Counted from the stretch's first letter, positions 1 through 13,931 are shown. The stretch is 64,000 bases of DNA from Chionis minor (GCA_013398295.1 VZSF01003226.1:1-64000), one strand, 5' to 3'. The notes: a model not told the origin generated them from the sequence alone. Translations and numbers: made by a program.

Positions 1-2226
1 ATAATTGTCTAAATGATAATAAACTGTAGTGGGTTCTTCAAACCATAACAACATGTAATAAACTCTTAACAAAGAATGTGAGAGAGTTAAGTGGCATAAA
101 TATGCTTCATGTCAGAAGTTTCTAAAAATTAATCCTACTGATAGCTGATTAAGTTTTACAAGCTTCACCTCTGAACTTCTATCAACATCTCTGAGACATT
201 TATAAAAAGACCACGCATTTCTGCAAGGTCTTGAGAGCTCACTTTTCCCTTTGATTTTCACTGAGGGCACCAAAAAGGAGAAAGTTATTGTCACATTCTG
301 CCCCATCAGATCTGACAGGAGCATGCATACAGAGCACAACCACAGCCAGTGTTACTGCACCATCAACGGCTCCAGTGGTCTAGAAGAGCTGCCTCTCCTG
401 CCTATCAGAGAGAATTTATCATTAACTTCTACATTTATCATTAATTTCTATCAGACTCACAGTTTTCATTTAATTCCAAATTATGAAGATCCTCACTTTG
501 GTGTTCAGAACAATTCTACAGAACAATTTGCCTTTTGGTCAAACCGTAAACACATCACTCTCCTCTGAATTCTAAAAGACGCTGAATTCTGCGAAGCCCA
601 ATCTCACAGAAAACATAATTAAAGGCCTTCAAAGTTTCAGAACTGAAAACATACAGAAAGCATTTTGTAATATTGATTTTTTTTTTGACGAAAAACAACA
701 CTAGTGCATTTCTAACATTAAATACAGTGCTGAAACAAAGACTTTAGAGACTCAAGCTTTCAGACAACCAGGAACAATTAAAACAAAAACTTGGTCACTG
801 ACACTACACATATTTTCAGCCTAGTGTAATACAGGATACAAACGGTAATCTCTGTACATACACTGGTCAGACTCACAGAACTGGCCAAGATTGAAGAAAG
901 TAAGCCCTATTGTTCTGAAGTATGCTTATTTCTTATTTATCTTCTTAAACTTAAGAACAAGGATGGATTTGAGCCATCAACAGTAAATGTAAATTGTTTC
1001 AGCTTGTAAGTGTCGGTCACCTTCTGGCTCAGGCTGCTCTGGGGTTCGGGGTTAAAAGGAAGGAGTGCTAGTGGGTAGCCATACTTTATTCAGCAAGGCT
1101 TTTTTCTTTTTTTTTTTTTTTTTAAACAAAGAAACTCACAAAACTAAAACAGAACAGAAAATAACAGAGTGCTGAAATACACCCTTATTTAAACATCGTT
1201 TGTGACATGATCTGACTACATAGCAGTAGCTAAATTTAGAACAATACTATCCCCCCCCATTAAGCTGCAGTCTCTACCATCAGGATAAATCAATTTTGTA
1301 GGAAACGTTCCAGTGAAGAAGTCCCCAATTTACTATGTCTCAATTAAGCAGGGTATTCTATAATAATGTTTTATAGTTTGATCACACTTCCTGGCCCAAA
1401 GCACTTCAATTTTCACATAATGTCACTGAACCACAGTGGCCTTTAAAACATAGGGCAGAACTTAAACCATACGGCACAGCAAAAGAGGGAATCCTCTGCA
1501 CAATTATATCAGTTAAACCCTTGACTCTTTACCAAATGTATTGTGGCCTCATTTTAGTGTCCACACAATGCATGCTGAACTTTGGTTTTAAATGTCTGCA
1601 ATAAAAGTAAATGTAAAGAGCATTTCCACCAAGGAATGAAAAGCCGAGCCAAACCTGCTGGCTTAGGTCTGAGCCTGCTGCTCCAGGGGGACCAGAGCGC
1701 TATATTTTCATTTACACGGCGTATAAACTGATGTCAGAGCAGCCTAACGCGCTTTGGCTGAAATGGGGGCCAGGCCCTCGGTATTTCTAAGCTGCAGTTT
1801 AAATCCTGCTTTGCCAGAAGAGCTGCTCTAAGCCTGCAGTCTCTGATGGACCCTTGCACTAAAGCATCTGTACAACCAGGAGCTCGGGGGCAACGCTGAC
1901 CCCAGCCCAGAAGGTTTATCCTCTATTTTCACAGCTCAGCCACCAGCCTGAGGTCGTAATGCCTTCATGCCACCCTGTGCCCTAACTCACCGAGCCTCCT
2001 GCCCCCCTGCTCCACCACCTCCTCACGGAACCCACTGGACAACACCACCCCACCAAACTACACCAACTCCACAGTGGTCACTGTCTCTTTCAGCTTTGGT
2101 ATGTTAAACACCACAAACCCGTCAATGTACATATAATATGTACACATGTACACAGTGTACATATAATATCTACGCAATATAATACACACACATATAACAT
2201 CTTTGCTGACATCTTCAGAAATTAGG
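1..2226. other. Non-coding intronic DNA, no gene recognised
   Basis: AT-rich sequence with frequent stops in all frames. It holds a short imperfect tandem duplication (about 417-455), a T-rich tract (about 1101-1123) and a mildly GC-rich stretch at 1650-2060. Near 2126-2169 two copies of a TGTACATATAATAT-type unit lie 30 bp apart. The longest open frames are about 100 codons and resemble nothing known to me. By position it belongs to the FRMPD4 intron downstream of the WW exon. Confidence 0.5.
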
Positions 2227-2738
2227 CACAGAATCACACAGAATCACAGAATCACCGGGGTTGGAAGGGACCTCTGGAGATCATCTCATCCAACCCCCCT
2301 GCCAGAGCAGGTCCACCTACAGCAGGTTGCACAGGATGGCGTCCAGGTGGGTTGGGAATGTCTCCAGAGTCGGAGACTCCACCACCTCTCTGGGCAGCCT
2401 GTTCCAGTGCTCTGCCACCCTCGAAGGAAAGAAGTTCCTCCTCAAGTACGGATGGAACTTCCTATATTCAAATTTGTGCCCGTTACCTCTTGTTCTATCA
2501 CTGGGCATCACTGAAAAAAGACTGGCCCCCTCCTCCTGGCACCATCCCTTTAAGTATTTGTAAACATTGATGAGATCCCCCCTCAGTTTTCTCTTCTCCA
2601 GACTAAAAAGACTCAACTCCCTCAGCCTTTCCTCATAAGAAAGATGTTGCAGCCCCCTAATCATCTTCGTAGCCCTTCGCTGTACCCTCTCCAGCAGTTC
2701 CCTGTCCTTCTTAAACTGGGGAGCCCAGAACTAGACAA
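2227..2738 (-). mobile_element. CR1 LINE, 5'-truncated 3' fragment
   Basis: Read on the minus strand, this covers the last part of CR1 ORF2 and a short 3' end. It finishes in three spaced ATTCTGTG-like units (2227-2253), the hallmark of CR1 termini. The GGTTGGAAGGGACCTCTGG-type 3' block follows directly. The 5' end stops inside ORF2 near 2738, as expected from incomplete reverse transcription. The copy is fairly well preserved, so it is a younger insertion than the other fragments. It lies in the same orientation as FRMPD4. Confidence 0.93.
2317..2664 (-). pseudogene. CR1 ORF2 C-terminal fragment (115 codons open)
   Basis: The minus-strand frame contains [19 protein letters not shown] and later [15 protein letters not shown], which is the conserved C-terminal tail of avian CR1 ORF2 downstream of the reverse transcriptase. 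It has stayed open to the natural stop, but the endonuclease and polymerase domains are missing, so no activity is possible. It has no start of its own; the first Met is internal. Confidence 0.88.
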
Positions 2739-3130
2739 ACCAAGAACAGGACTGCATTTCTTGGTAATGTCACAGCCTAAAAAGTGAAAGTAGGAAATAT
2801 TCTGGATAATTAGTATACCATTGTTTAATAGAATAAGAGGTCAGCATATGCAGGAAACACATATGCCACAGAACAAAAACACTCCTTCACATCTTTAGTT
2901 ACTCCAACAACCAACCTTTGTATTTTGAGATCACATAAAGTCTAGTCTGTGAATGGGACCAATTTTCATCTTTTAGTCATATAGCAATTTTATTTTACAA
3001 AATATGCAAATGAAATTGTCATTATTCCAGAAATCAAGAACTAAGAAAGATCAATTAGGGAAGTTTTACTCAGTTCTGACACGCAGTTTAACTTCGAACT
3101 ATAAAATTCACATTTGGGGGCAGGACAGAA
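2739..3130. other. Non-coding intronic DNA between two CR1 pieces
   Basis: AT-rich unique-looking sequence without open frames of note. I see no RNA gene or regulatory motif here. Confidence 0.5.
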
Positions 3131-3192
3131 AAACATAGAACCATAGAATAGTTTAGGTTGGAAGAGACCTTAAAGATCATCTAATTCCAACA
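3131..3192 (-). mobile_element. CR1 LINE 3'-terminal scrap
   Basis: Only the last ~60 bp of a CR1 3' end is present: terminal ATTCTATGGTTCTATG units and the TTGGAAGAGACC block, read on the minus strand. Such very short pieces arise by extreme 5' truncation at insertion. Divergence is modest. Confidence 0.8.
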
Positions 3193-6100
3193 CATCTATC
3201 ACATCTGGAAATACTGTAAGTTCTGTTTTGAAACGGAGTCATACATTCTCACAACTGGTTTAAAACAGCTGGAATTAAAAAAGGCAAAGCTTTACCATTT
3301 TCTAGAATAAATTGAAATATCTGAGAGATATAAGAAAATAACAAGTCTTCCCCAGTGATGGATAAGTAACCTAACTCACTGTTTTATCAAAATCTCCATA
3401 AATACAAGGAGCTGATGCTGGAAAAGTTTTAACATTTTCAATCAGATTCACAGCCTTGTAGAACATGGTTTACAATTTATTCTCTGTTGTGGAAAAAATA
3501 AGATCCATCAGCAATTCAGGGTACATTATATCTGACCATTATAGTTTTGCCATAGATGAAATAGCAGGGGAAAAAAAATAAATCTGTGCTTTAGAAGAAG
3601 TCTCATTTAAGCTTCTATACCCACATTCTGTATAGTTATGTAGGTTATTCTATTGCCAGTTAAGGAAGTGTACTTCTACCTCCCGATTTTGGCCTGATTC
3701 AAATACATAAAGCATTAAGAAAAACAAACCACAAAACAAACCAGAAAAAATGGCAACTACAGAAAAAAGAGAATATGTCCTGCAATAAATCTTTCTGTTA
3801 CACTTCTTCAATTAATTTTCTTCTCTTCTGTTCTCCTAAGAAAGAAGGATAGGAAAAAGAAACCACTTTTAAAATAAACCATAAGTTTTTTCTCTTTAAA
3901 ATATAGGTAGGTGCCTGGCAACAATTCAGAGTACCCAGGTGTGGAAGAAGAATCCCATCCTCCTAAGAAGGTAATACACTAGCACCATCTTGGGGGAGGG
4001 GGGGACGACACAAACGACACCCAAAACCCAGATACAAAAAACCAAGGAATGCGGACATACGAAGTCTGGGGTGACTTTTTTTCACAGTGTGTGCAACAGA
4101 AGGAGGAATGAGAAGGAAAGGAGGCTTCTCAGAGGAGAATCCACTTATCAGCAAACCCCTCATTTTTAATTGTATATACTGTGGGAAAAGTGTCACTACT
4201 ACCAAAATTAAATTCACAGTCAAACTTATGGACTACTGAGAACACTCCATGTTATGCCTGTGACATTACAGACTCTCAGTGCAGGGAAAATTACACGGCA
4301 AAACTTCTAGAGGCCTCCATAACTTCCATAACCTCCTCCCAGCCTCCTCCCAGAGACTGACAAAAAAAGACTTGTTCTTCTCCTCCCAGGACGCTTTCTT
4401 ACAGCTTAGTGCAAACATCAATCAACATTTAATTCCCTTCTGAGTCCACTGGCAGCCTGACTTACAGTAACACCCTAGTGCAACTCAGTCCAGGCAATAC
4501 AAAGGCAGTGTTTGTGGGAAGCAGAGAAACACTGGGAGGCCTTAGGAATGGCTATTATGTCACCATCCATCAAACACTGCTGTCTTCACTGTGCTGGATA
4601 AACCTGCATTCCATGGACTTCTGGTCACACTGGAAGGGCATTTTCCACTAAAACGTGGGCAAGGCACTGTAAACTCATCGTAAGGAGACCGAAATAACTT
4701 CTGACTTTAAAGGGATTACATTACTCCAGCACACATGAGCCTCAGTACAGCCACTGTGTAGGGATCCCAGTGTACAGCCACTGGCGTCCTCTTTTCTCAC
4801 AGCTACAATGGCTACACTGCTTGGGAAATCTTCTACAGTAGAGCCTAGGTCCTCAGAGGAAAAGCTGTCGCTGATCCAACCCTAACGCTGCGTACGTGTT
4901 GCCAGATGAAATAAAACATGAGCACGAACTGAATGCTTTCTGCAAAAAGAAAACCTGCCTCTCTGATCTCCCTCTTAGATCTTCTAATAGCTGCAACTAC
5001 GGGCAATCATAAGACTGGCTCTTCACTCCCATTTTGCCCAGCTCTTGCTAAACTGAGGCTGCAGCTGGGCATAAACCTGTGTTTTAGATACTGTTAGGGT
5101 CAAGTGAATCCCTTACACCAAAACAATATGGCACAATCCAATTGGGAAAATCTGCACATTCAGTTGCTCTGCTGGTGCTTGGCATCCTTTGCCTTTGCAT
5201 GTGCTTTCCTTTCTGGTTCTTCAGGCAAGACTACACTTCAAGTGTAATCCCTAGAAAAAATCTAAGTCAGTCACATTGGAAGTATTTAATGTGCTTTCCA
5301 AATCACGGTTCAGATTCTCTTTTACTGAAAGTTGGGGTTGGGGGCGGGAGGATAAAGAAAAGGAAGCTTGGAACAATTAATTTCTTCTACCAGTGGAAGG
5401 CTGCTACAATGGTTTGATCAGGCTCTTGGAGTTACAAAATATGGAGCGTTTGGGATTCAGAGCAGACAACTCTCTGCAGCAAAATTAGCTATTCATCTCC
5501 ATTCTCCTGTATATAAATGAGCAAACAAGTTACAGCCAAAGAGTCTGCCTGCATGGTCTGCTTAGTAATTCTGAATGCAGGACTATCCAGTGCACAGACA
5601 CCCAGAATTAATGTTGAAAATACCCTGGCAGTCAGTTATTACTACTGATAAATACTAAATTGGATGACAGACTGTACTATAAAAACTGTGAAACTAAAGA
5701 AATAAAATGGCTGGGGTTTGAGCCAGAAAGACATGTCCTTTAAAACATAAAACCAGAATTCCTCAGTAGGCATAGATATGGGAATAGCTAATGATTGATC
5801 AGAAGAAACTTCAAAGCAGGCGAGTCTACAGAGCAAGGAGACCCATCATATAAATCTGAATTTGTTAATAAAGCTTACCTTGTGTAATTATTGTCCTATG
5901 GATGATGCTGGTGGGTTGAGCACAAAGCAACATGGGCAGAATTTACTAAATATGGTAAAAGGCTGTCCTATATTCAATATAACTATTTTTTAAAAAAGTC
6001 ATATTTGGGTTTTTTGCATACTAATAATCTTGTGTAAGTACACTCTATGCTTGGATCGGAAAGCAATGATATTTGATGCAGTACTTTGTCCTTCCTAATT

Positions 6101-9100
6101 TTGGACCAGACTCTGAAAGCTCAACTTTGATACAACTAAGTGCTAAGTGTTGCGGTACATCATTCTGTGCCAAAAAAGTGAAATCACAGACAAATGACTT
6201 GATCTTAGGAAAGAAAATGACCTCCTTACCAAATTCTTTGCAGTCTTTGAAGAATATATAGAAGACTTATTTCATGGTACCAACAAAAGCCAGAAATAGC
6301 AAATGACGATCCGACTTGCTGCTCTCATCATCACCTGATCCATACAAATTTCCACAGTTCTCAACTGCACAATGATCAGACAGACTGTATTGCAGTGGTC
6401 CTGCAGGAGGGAATGAACTCATGCTGATGAGTTCAGAGCACCATGCCAGTGTTTGAACGACGAGGCGGACAGGCCAGGAGATGACGAAGTAGACAGCTCA
6501 CCTGAGGCTGCTTTCATCAGTTTGAAGTCCTAGATAGAGCATGCATTGCATGTAGAGTCAAGTTTGAACCCACGTTGCATGGTTTCTGTCAATCCTAAGC
6601 ACTAAGTCTGGTATGACAAGTATTCAATGTCCTTGGCTCTAGCAGCAAGCTCTCAGAGTCTTTTCAAGTTAGGGTTGAGATCTTACTAACTGGGAGGTAG
6701 GTCCTTCAAGTTGTGGGGAAGCAGATCCACTGAGGAAAAGCTATAAGACAACCAGCTTCCATCTTGCCTCTCTCTTCTAGTGGTGGAAACCTCTAAAATG
6801 ACTTTTCTGTCTACCTATAGCACAGGAAAACAGGTTCCCAGTCCAGTCAGTTCCAGGAGCACAGCTCAGCTGCATCAGTGGCAACCCTAGGACTATACTC
6901 CCTGGCGTGTGCCTGTCCCCTGATCAAGTACATTGGAAGACAGACCCAAAGTCCAACAGCAATTGCCTGATGCGCTTCTGGGGAGTGCTCAGATCCTTAC
7001 GAACAAACCTCTTTATGGATGTTCTATAAAGAATGATGTTGCCTGTAACAAGTTCATCACCCCCTAACAGGTATACTGGAAGGCATGCTGCTTTACAGCA
7101 AGCCTTTATTGTACCTTTTTATTTAGGCAGGAATGGTATCTTTGGCAAGAATGGCAGTAAATGAAAAAAGATAAGCTTCTGGGCACAGAAAAATACTTTG
7201 AGTACCAGTTTACCTAATAACAAGTTATTAGAGCAGTTTATGTAGCTGCTTTTAACCAGAAAATCTAGTTGCCCAAAAGCACGTTTTTCGTTTTGTTTTG
7301 TTTTTCCAAACTACCTCTGTCATCCCAGTAAAAGATACTACCTCTGCTAACAAGCACTGCCTCACTTCTATTTCTAGACCCATCACAGTTACAAAAGCAC
7401 TACCAGCACAAATTTATTCACTGTTTCTCAGGAGGGCTTTTCTGACTCACCGTTTTTAATGTACTGGATAATATACTGGATATAGGCTTATCCTGCCTTA
7501 TCTTAGATCAGATTAAATTCAACCATAAATATCGAAACATATCAGCTGGAAAGTATTGCTTGGCTGCTCTGTTCAGTAAGTCAGCTCCAGATCATGACAA
7601 ATCATCTATGGAAAGCAGACGAAGCTTCCTATACAACCCTTTGAAGCTTCTCGATGGATGAAACTTCTATGCTCCTTTGCTTTGCAACCCCTGGTGCTAC
7701 AAGTGATTTGGTTACTTTCACATATCAAAAGAGTAAAATGCCACAATCTTGCTCACAACAATTAAAAGCAGACAGCCATATTTTGGATCGCCTCTTTAAC
7801 ACAACTGAAAGGTAACCAGAAGGCATTTTCTGCCTCAATGACAAGGGTTATTTGCCATACAAAAGTCCTGCAGATTTGCTCATGTTTATCAGAATTATGG
7901 TATAACCAACTCAACATGAGACTAAATACAGAGCCAACACATGCCCGCGTACTTTAAAGGAATTTCTAAAGTCCTCTCAGCAACTTTAAAAGAATAATTC
8001 ATTATAACAATAAGGTGCCACGCAAGATACAATGGTGCATAAATCAAGCTTGAGAACAAACCCATTCACTGTCTGTCTCTGCCATTCAGATGATAAATCT
8101 CTCCTTTAAGTACACCTACCCCTGTCAGTAGGTATGACACCCAAATAGGTATTGACAGGCACCACCTCCGCAGATGGCCACAGTGGCTGCAGGCTGCCAC
8201 GCAATTTTTAACCAATGCAAAGCTTCAAAAGCATTCAGTAATAACATTTTGGTTATTTCAACATAACACACATTTTGCAAGATTCAATGACAACATAGTG
8301 CACCTTTTCAAGTTTACGCAACACGTGTTTGAAGTATCCATTATCAAGCCCTGAAAGGAAATAATTTCTTTAACGTGAGTTCTCTAGGAAACAGAAACTC
8401 TCCTTTGGCAAAAAATAGCTTCAGCCAGCTGGATTACCGACAAAAATGGATATTCATACATAGTGAAAACTGAAAATGGAGTTTAACTAAGACAGAAGTG
8501 TTCTCCAAGTACTTACTCATTTTTCATTCCCCGGGTATTTCTCAAAAGATAACCAGTCTTGTTCTGGAAATGGACTAAAAGACTCCTAGTATCCCCCACC
8601 TCCCCGTTATGTATTTCCAAATAATATGCAAGCAATATTGGCCTGAGAACATTTCTGTCACTATGGTAATACTAATAAATTAATTATGCCAGAGGCTGTT
8701 CCTTGGCATTAAGAGCAAGCAGCAAAGAACAGTCTGTGCCAACATTATTACCGCACTGTAGTTCTCACTGTAGTTATTCTCTAACTCCACAACAGAAGAT
8801 GCTGTGTCCAAAAAGCCTTGTGGGGAGAGACCACAGCCCATGCCGAATCCCAACGTATGCCTGGGATTTACTTGGGAAAGTGTTGAGTGGCACATGAAAA
8901 AGCACGCTAAGGACCATTCTAACAATTCAGCTGCATGGATCCATCAAGTTCTCATCCCTGGAAACATCATGAGATACTGCTTAATTTACAGAGGTTTCCA
9001 ACTCATCAGTGTCTAAAACAATAGGATCTTTTTGAGAAAGTATCCAGCAGCTTTAGTGCAAATTGATTGTTAGCAGCAAAAAAAGCTTCAATAACAGAAG

Positions 9101-9314
9101 TTTTGGGGTGTTAAGTGTACCACCATGCCATACCTCATTCTACATCAGTAGAAGTATCACATGTAGAAAGATCTATAAACATGACCCTTTAAGTACATCC
9201 AGTAACAGTCAACCAATTTCTGGTCAAAATGCAAAAGCATTCTTTAAATACAACTTCTGCACAGGCAGACACTAACAGATTGCTGGAAGATGGGATAAAT
9301 CTGTCAGGGAAGTT
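3193..9314. other. Non-coding intronic DNA, no gene recognised
   Basis: Six kilobases of mostly AT-rich sequence. A stretch at about 6300-7080 has more even base composition and could be an old degraded element, but I cannot name a family. Open frames here (for example 3963-4223 minus and 5142-5417 plus) are short, show no domain and look like chance. No RNA genes or splice-flanked exons were recognised. Confidence 0.5.
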
Positions 9315-9392
9315 ACAGAATCATTGAGTAATCGAAGCTGGAAAGGACTTTTTAAGATCATTTTGTCCAACCCCCTTCTCAATCAGGGTCAC

Positions 9393-9668
9393 CTACAGCA
9401 GGTTGTCCAGGACAGTGTCCAGCTGGGTTCTGAACACCTCTGAGGATGAAGACTCCCCAACCTCTCCAGGCAACCTGTTCCAGTGTTTGACCACCTTCAC
9501 AGAAAAGTGTTTTCTTGTATCTGGAGGGAATTCCATGTGCTCTAATTTGTGCTCTTTTCCTGGGCACAACCCCTGCCTGGGTTCCTTTTCTTCATTGCTT
9601 CCCATCAGGTGCTTATATACACTGGTAAGATCCCCCTTCGCCTTCTCTTCTCCAGGCTGAAGAGTCAC
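9393..9668 (-). pseudogene. CR1 ORF2 C-terminal fragment of the long copy
   Basis: A 91-codon minus-strand frame contains KVVKHWNRLPGEVGESS and ends shortly before the 3' end, matching the ORF2 C terminus of CR1. Upstream the frame is broken near the LFSLEK block (9655-9690), where the open frame would normally continue. Partial duplicates lie at 11438-11647 and in the adjoining copy. Confidence 0.8.
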
Positions 9669-11451
9669 AGCTCCCTCAGCCTCTCCTCATATGATAGTCT
9701 CTTAATCATCTTTATGGTCCTGCACTGGACTCACTCCAGCAAGTCCCTGTCTCTCTTGTACTGGGGAGCCCTGAACAGGACCCAGTGTTCTGGATTTGGC
9801 CACACCAGTGCTGAGCAGAGAAGAATCACCTCCCTCAACCTGCTGACAATACTGTTTTGTAATGCAGCCCCAGATGCTGTTGGCTGCCTTTGAGATGCAA
9901 GCATCCGCCTGGCTCACTGTTGGCTTGGTGTCCAACAGGATCCTTGGGTCCTCTTCTGCCTAGCAGCTTTCCAGCTGGTCAGCCCCAACCCTGTACTGGT
10001 GCATAGGGTTGTTCCTTCTCACATGCAGTACCTTGCAATTTCCCCCTCTTGAACTCCATGAGGTTTCTGGCTGCCCATTTCTCCAGCCTGTCAAGGTCTC
10101 TCTAAATAGCATCACATCCAACTAGTCTATCAACTACTCCCAGGTTTTTTTTAATCTTCTGCAAACTTGCTGAGAGTGCACTTTGCCTCATCCTCCAGGT
10201 CATTAATGCAGATGTTATACAATACTGGACTCAGTATTGACCCCTGGGGGGTCACGAGTGACTCCCTCCAGCTTAATTTGTGCCATTGACCACATCCCAT
10301 TGTGCTTAGCCATTCCGCCATTTCTCCATCCTCCTCACTTATCTAACCCTTACTTCATCTGCTTGTCTATAAGGATGTTATGAGAGACTGCCAAAAGTCT
10401 CGCTAAAGTCAAAGTAAACAACATCCACTGCTCTCCATCCATCAAGCCAGTCACATCATTGCAGATAGCTGTTAGGTTGGTTAAGCATGATTTCCCCTCC
10501 ATCGATTTCCAGGATTAGTTGCTTTGTCACCTTCCCAGGGATCAAGGTGAGGCTGACCAGCCTGTAGCTCCCCAGATTCTCCTCCTTGTCCTTCTGGAAG
10601 ACAGGAGTGACACTGTCAGTAATCTTCCTCAGTTCCCATGACCTTCCAAAGATAACTAAATGGCCTCATGATGACACAAGCCAGTTCCCTCAGCACTTGT
10701 GGGTGCAAATTGTGAGACCCCACGGACTTTGTTTACGTCCAGTTTGTTTAAGTGTTGCCTAATCTGATCATCCCCCACTAAGGGCAAGTCTTCTTTGCTC
10801 CACACTTCCCTGTTGGTCTCAGGGGCCTGGTATTCCTAAATGCCAGCCTTACCAGAAACCACTGAGGCAAAGAAGGCATTGAGTACCCTAGTCTTTTCTG
10901 TGTCCCCTGTCAGCAGCGGCCCTGCAGCACTTAGCAGTAGGCCCACGTTTCCCTTACTCTTTCTTTCATTACTGATGCACTTGTAAAAAACATTTCTTGT
11001 TGCCCTTCAAACTCCTAGCTAGATTCAACTCCAGGTGGACTTCGGCTTTCTTGACTCCATCCCTGCACAATTAGGCAGTGTCTCATTATTCTTCCTGGGT
11101 CACCTGTCCCTGCTTCCAGCTCTTGTACATTTCCTTTTTATATCTGAGTTTAGTCAGAAGCTCCGTATTCACCTCCATGCAGAACGCCTGCTTGTTGGGA
11201 TGGACCAAATTAGAACTCGGAGAAGGTGATCCTGGAAGACCAAGCGGTTCTCTTGGACTGCTCTTCTCTCCAGGGCCACAGGATACCATGTGTTTCTTCC
11301 AAGCAGATCTCTAAACAGGTCAAACGCTGCTTACCTGAAGTCTGAGGCTATGATCCTGTTTCTTGCCCTGCTTCCTCTTTTCAGGCTCCTGAACTCCACC
11401 ATCTTATGGTCACTGCAGTCAAGGCTCCTCGCGACCTTCACATCCCCAACT
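9474..11451. repeat. Direct repeat copy A (1978 bp)
   Basis: This segment of the CR1 is repeated at 11453-13430 with a constant offset of 1979 bp. The only mismatch I noticed is 10589 T against 12568 G. It ends exactly at the single N at 11452. Confidence 0.93.
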
Positions 11452-11452
11452 N
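11452..11452. other. Single-N assembly gap at first repeat junction
   Basis: A lone N sits exactly where the sequence jumps back 1978 bp within the CR1. This is what results when two overlapping contigs are abutted with a minimal gap instead of being merged. Confidence 0.9.
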
Positions 11453-13930
11453 CCTGTTCCAGTGTTTGACCACCTTCACAGAAAAGTGTTTTCTTGTATC
11501 TGGAGGGAATTCCATGTGCTCTAATTTGTGCTCTTTTCCTGGGCACAACCCCTGCCTGGGTTCCTTTTCTTCATTGCTTCCCATCAGGTGCTTATATACA
11601 CTGGTAAGATCCCCCTTCGCCTTCTCTTCTCCAGGCTGAAGAGTCACAGCTCCCTCAGCCTCTCCTCATATGATAGTCTCTTAATCATCTTTATGGTCCT
11701 GCACTGGACTCACTCCAGCAAGTCCCTGTCTCTCTTGTACTGGGGAGCCCTGAACAGGACCCAGTGTTCTGGATTTGGCCACACCAGTGCTGAGCAGAGA
11801 AGAATCACCTCCCTCAACCTGCTGACAATACTGTTTTGTAATGCAGCCCCAGATGCTGTTGGCTGCCTTTGAGATGCAAGCATCCGCCTGGCTCACTGTT
11901 GGCTTGGTGTCCAACAGGATCCTTGGGTCCTCTTCTGCCTAGCAGCTTTCCAGCTGGTCAGCCCCAACCCTGTACTGGTGCATAGGGTTGTTCCTTCTCA
12001 CATGCAGTACCTTGCAATTTCCCCCTCTTGAACTCCATGAGGTTTCTGGCTGCCCATTTCTCCAGCCTGTCAAGGTCTCTCTAAATAGCATCACATCCAA
12101 CTAGTCTATCAACTACTCCCAGGTTTTTTTTAATCTTCTGCAAACTTGCTGAGAGTGCACTTTGCCTCATCCTCCAGGTCATTAATGCAGATGTTATACA
12201 ATACTGGACTCAGTATTGACCCCTGGGGGGTCACGAGTGACTCCCTCCAGCTTAATTTGTGCCATTGACCACATCCCATTGTGCTTAGCCATTCCGCCAT
12301 TTCTCCATCCTCCTCACTTATCTAACCCTTACTTCATCTGCTTGTCTATAAGGATGTTATGAGAGACTGCCAAAAGTCTCGCTAAAGTCAAAGTAAACAA
12401 CATCCACTGCTCTCCATCCATCAAGCCAGTCACATCATTGCAGATAGCTGTTAGGTTGGTTAAGCATGATTTCCCCTCCATCGATTTCCAGGATTAGTTG
12501 CTTTGTCACCTTCCCAGGGATCAAGGTGAGGCTGACCAGCCTGTAGCTCCCCAGATTCTCCTCCTTGGCCTTCTGGAAGACAGGAGTGACACTGTCAGTA
12601 ATCTTCCTCAGTTCCCATGACCTTCCAAAGATAACTAAATGGCCTCATGATGACACAAGCCAGTTCCCTCAGCACTTGTGGGTGCAAATTGTGAGACCCC
12701 ACGGACTTTGTTTACGTCCAGTTTGTTTAAGTGTTGCCTAATCTGATCATCCCCCACTAAGGGCAAGTCTTCTTTGCTCCACACTTCCCTGTTGGTCTCA
12801 GGGGCCTGGTATTCCTAAATGCCAGCCTTACCAGAAACCACTGAGGCAAAGAAGGCATTGAGTACCCTAGTCTTTTCTGTGTCCCCTGTCAGCAGCGGCC
12901 CTGCAGCACTTAGCAGTAGGCCCACGTTTCCCTTACTCTTTCTTTCATTACTGATGCACTTGTAAAAAACATTTCTTGTTGCCCTTCAAACTCCTAGCTA
13001 GATTCAACTCCAGGTGGACTTCGGCTTTCTTGACTCCATCCCTGCACAATTAGGCAGTGTCTCATTATTCTTCCTGGGTCACCTGTCCCTGCTTCCAGCT
13101 CTTGTACATTTCCTTTTTATATCTGAGTTTAGTCAGAAGCTCCGTATTCACCTCCATGCAGAACGCCTGCTTGTTGGGATGGACCAAATTAGAACTCGGA
13201 GAAGGTGATCCTGGAAGACCAAGCGGTTCTCTTGGACTGCTCTTCTCTCCAGGGCCACAGGATACCATGTGTTTCTTCCAAGCAGATCTCTAAACAGGTC
13301 AAACGCTGCTTACCTGAAGTCTGAGGCTATGATCCTGTTTCTTGCCCTGCTTCCTCTTTTCAGGCTCCTGAACTCCACCATCTTATGGTCACTGCAGTCA
13401 AGGCTCCTCGCGACCTTCACATCCCCAACTGGCCTTTCTTTGTTTCTAAGTATGACAACTAACAAAGCACCTCCCCTCGTTGGCTCCCCAATCACTTGTG
13501 CCACAAAACTGTTGCTTTGTGTCGCACACCAGGAGGTGCCAAGGTGGTTCACATCCCCCATGAGGACCAGTGCATGTAACATGAGGCTACTTCCAGTTAT
13601 CTGGAGGTCTTATCTATTTCTTCCTGATCAGGTGTCCTATAGTAGGCACTCACTACAGCATCACCCATGTTGGTTTCCCTGCCAATCCTGAACCACAAGC
13701 TCTAAGCTGGCTCACGCCATCATCCCCACAGCAGAGCTCCTTGTTTTCCCAGCTGCTGCTTCATACGGAGGACGAGTCCCCTTCCTCACCTTCCCCACCT
13801 GCAGCACTCCAGTTGTGTGAGCTATCCCAAGACGTCTCCATGACACTGGTCACATTATAGCCCTCTAACTGCACACACATACAGACTTGTTCCTCCTGCT
13901 GGTTCCCCATGCTGTGGGAATTAGTGGGGG
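11453..13930. repeat. Direct repeat copy B
   Basis: It begins just after the N at 11452 by going back to the CR1 position of 9474. Its first 1978 bp repeat copy A, and it then continues about 500 bp further into the endonuclease region. Its 11923-13930 part is repeated at 13932-15939 with a constant offset of 2009 bp. It ends exactly at the N at 13931. Confidence 0.93.
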
Positions 13931-13931
13931 N
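13931..13931. other. Single-N assembly gap at second repeat junction
   Basis: A lone N follows a run of G and precedes a jump back by 2008 bp. A long G homopolymer is a plausible reason for the contig break. Confidence 0.9.
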
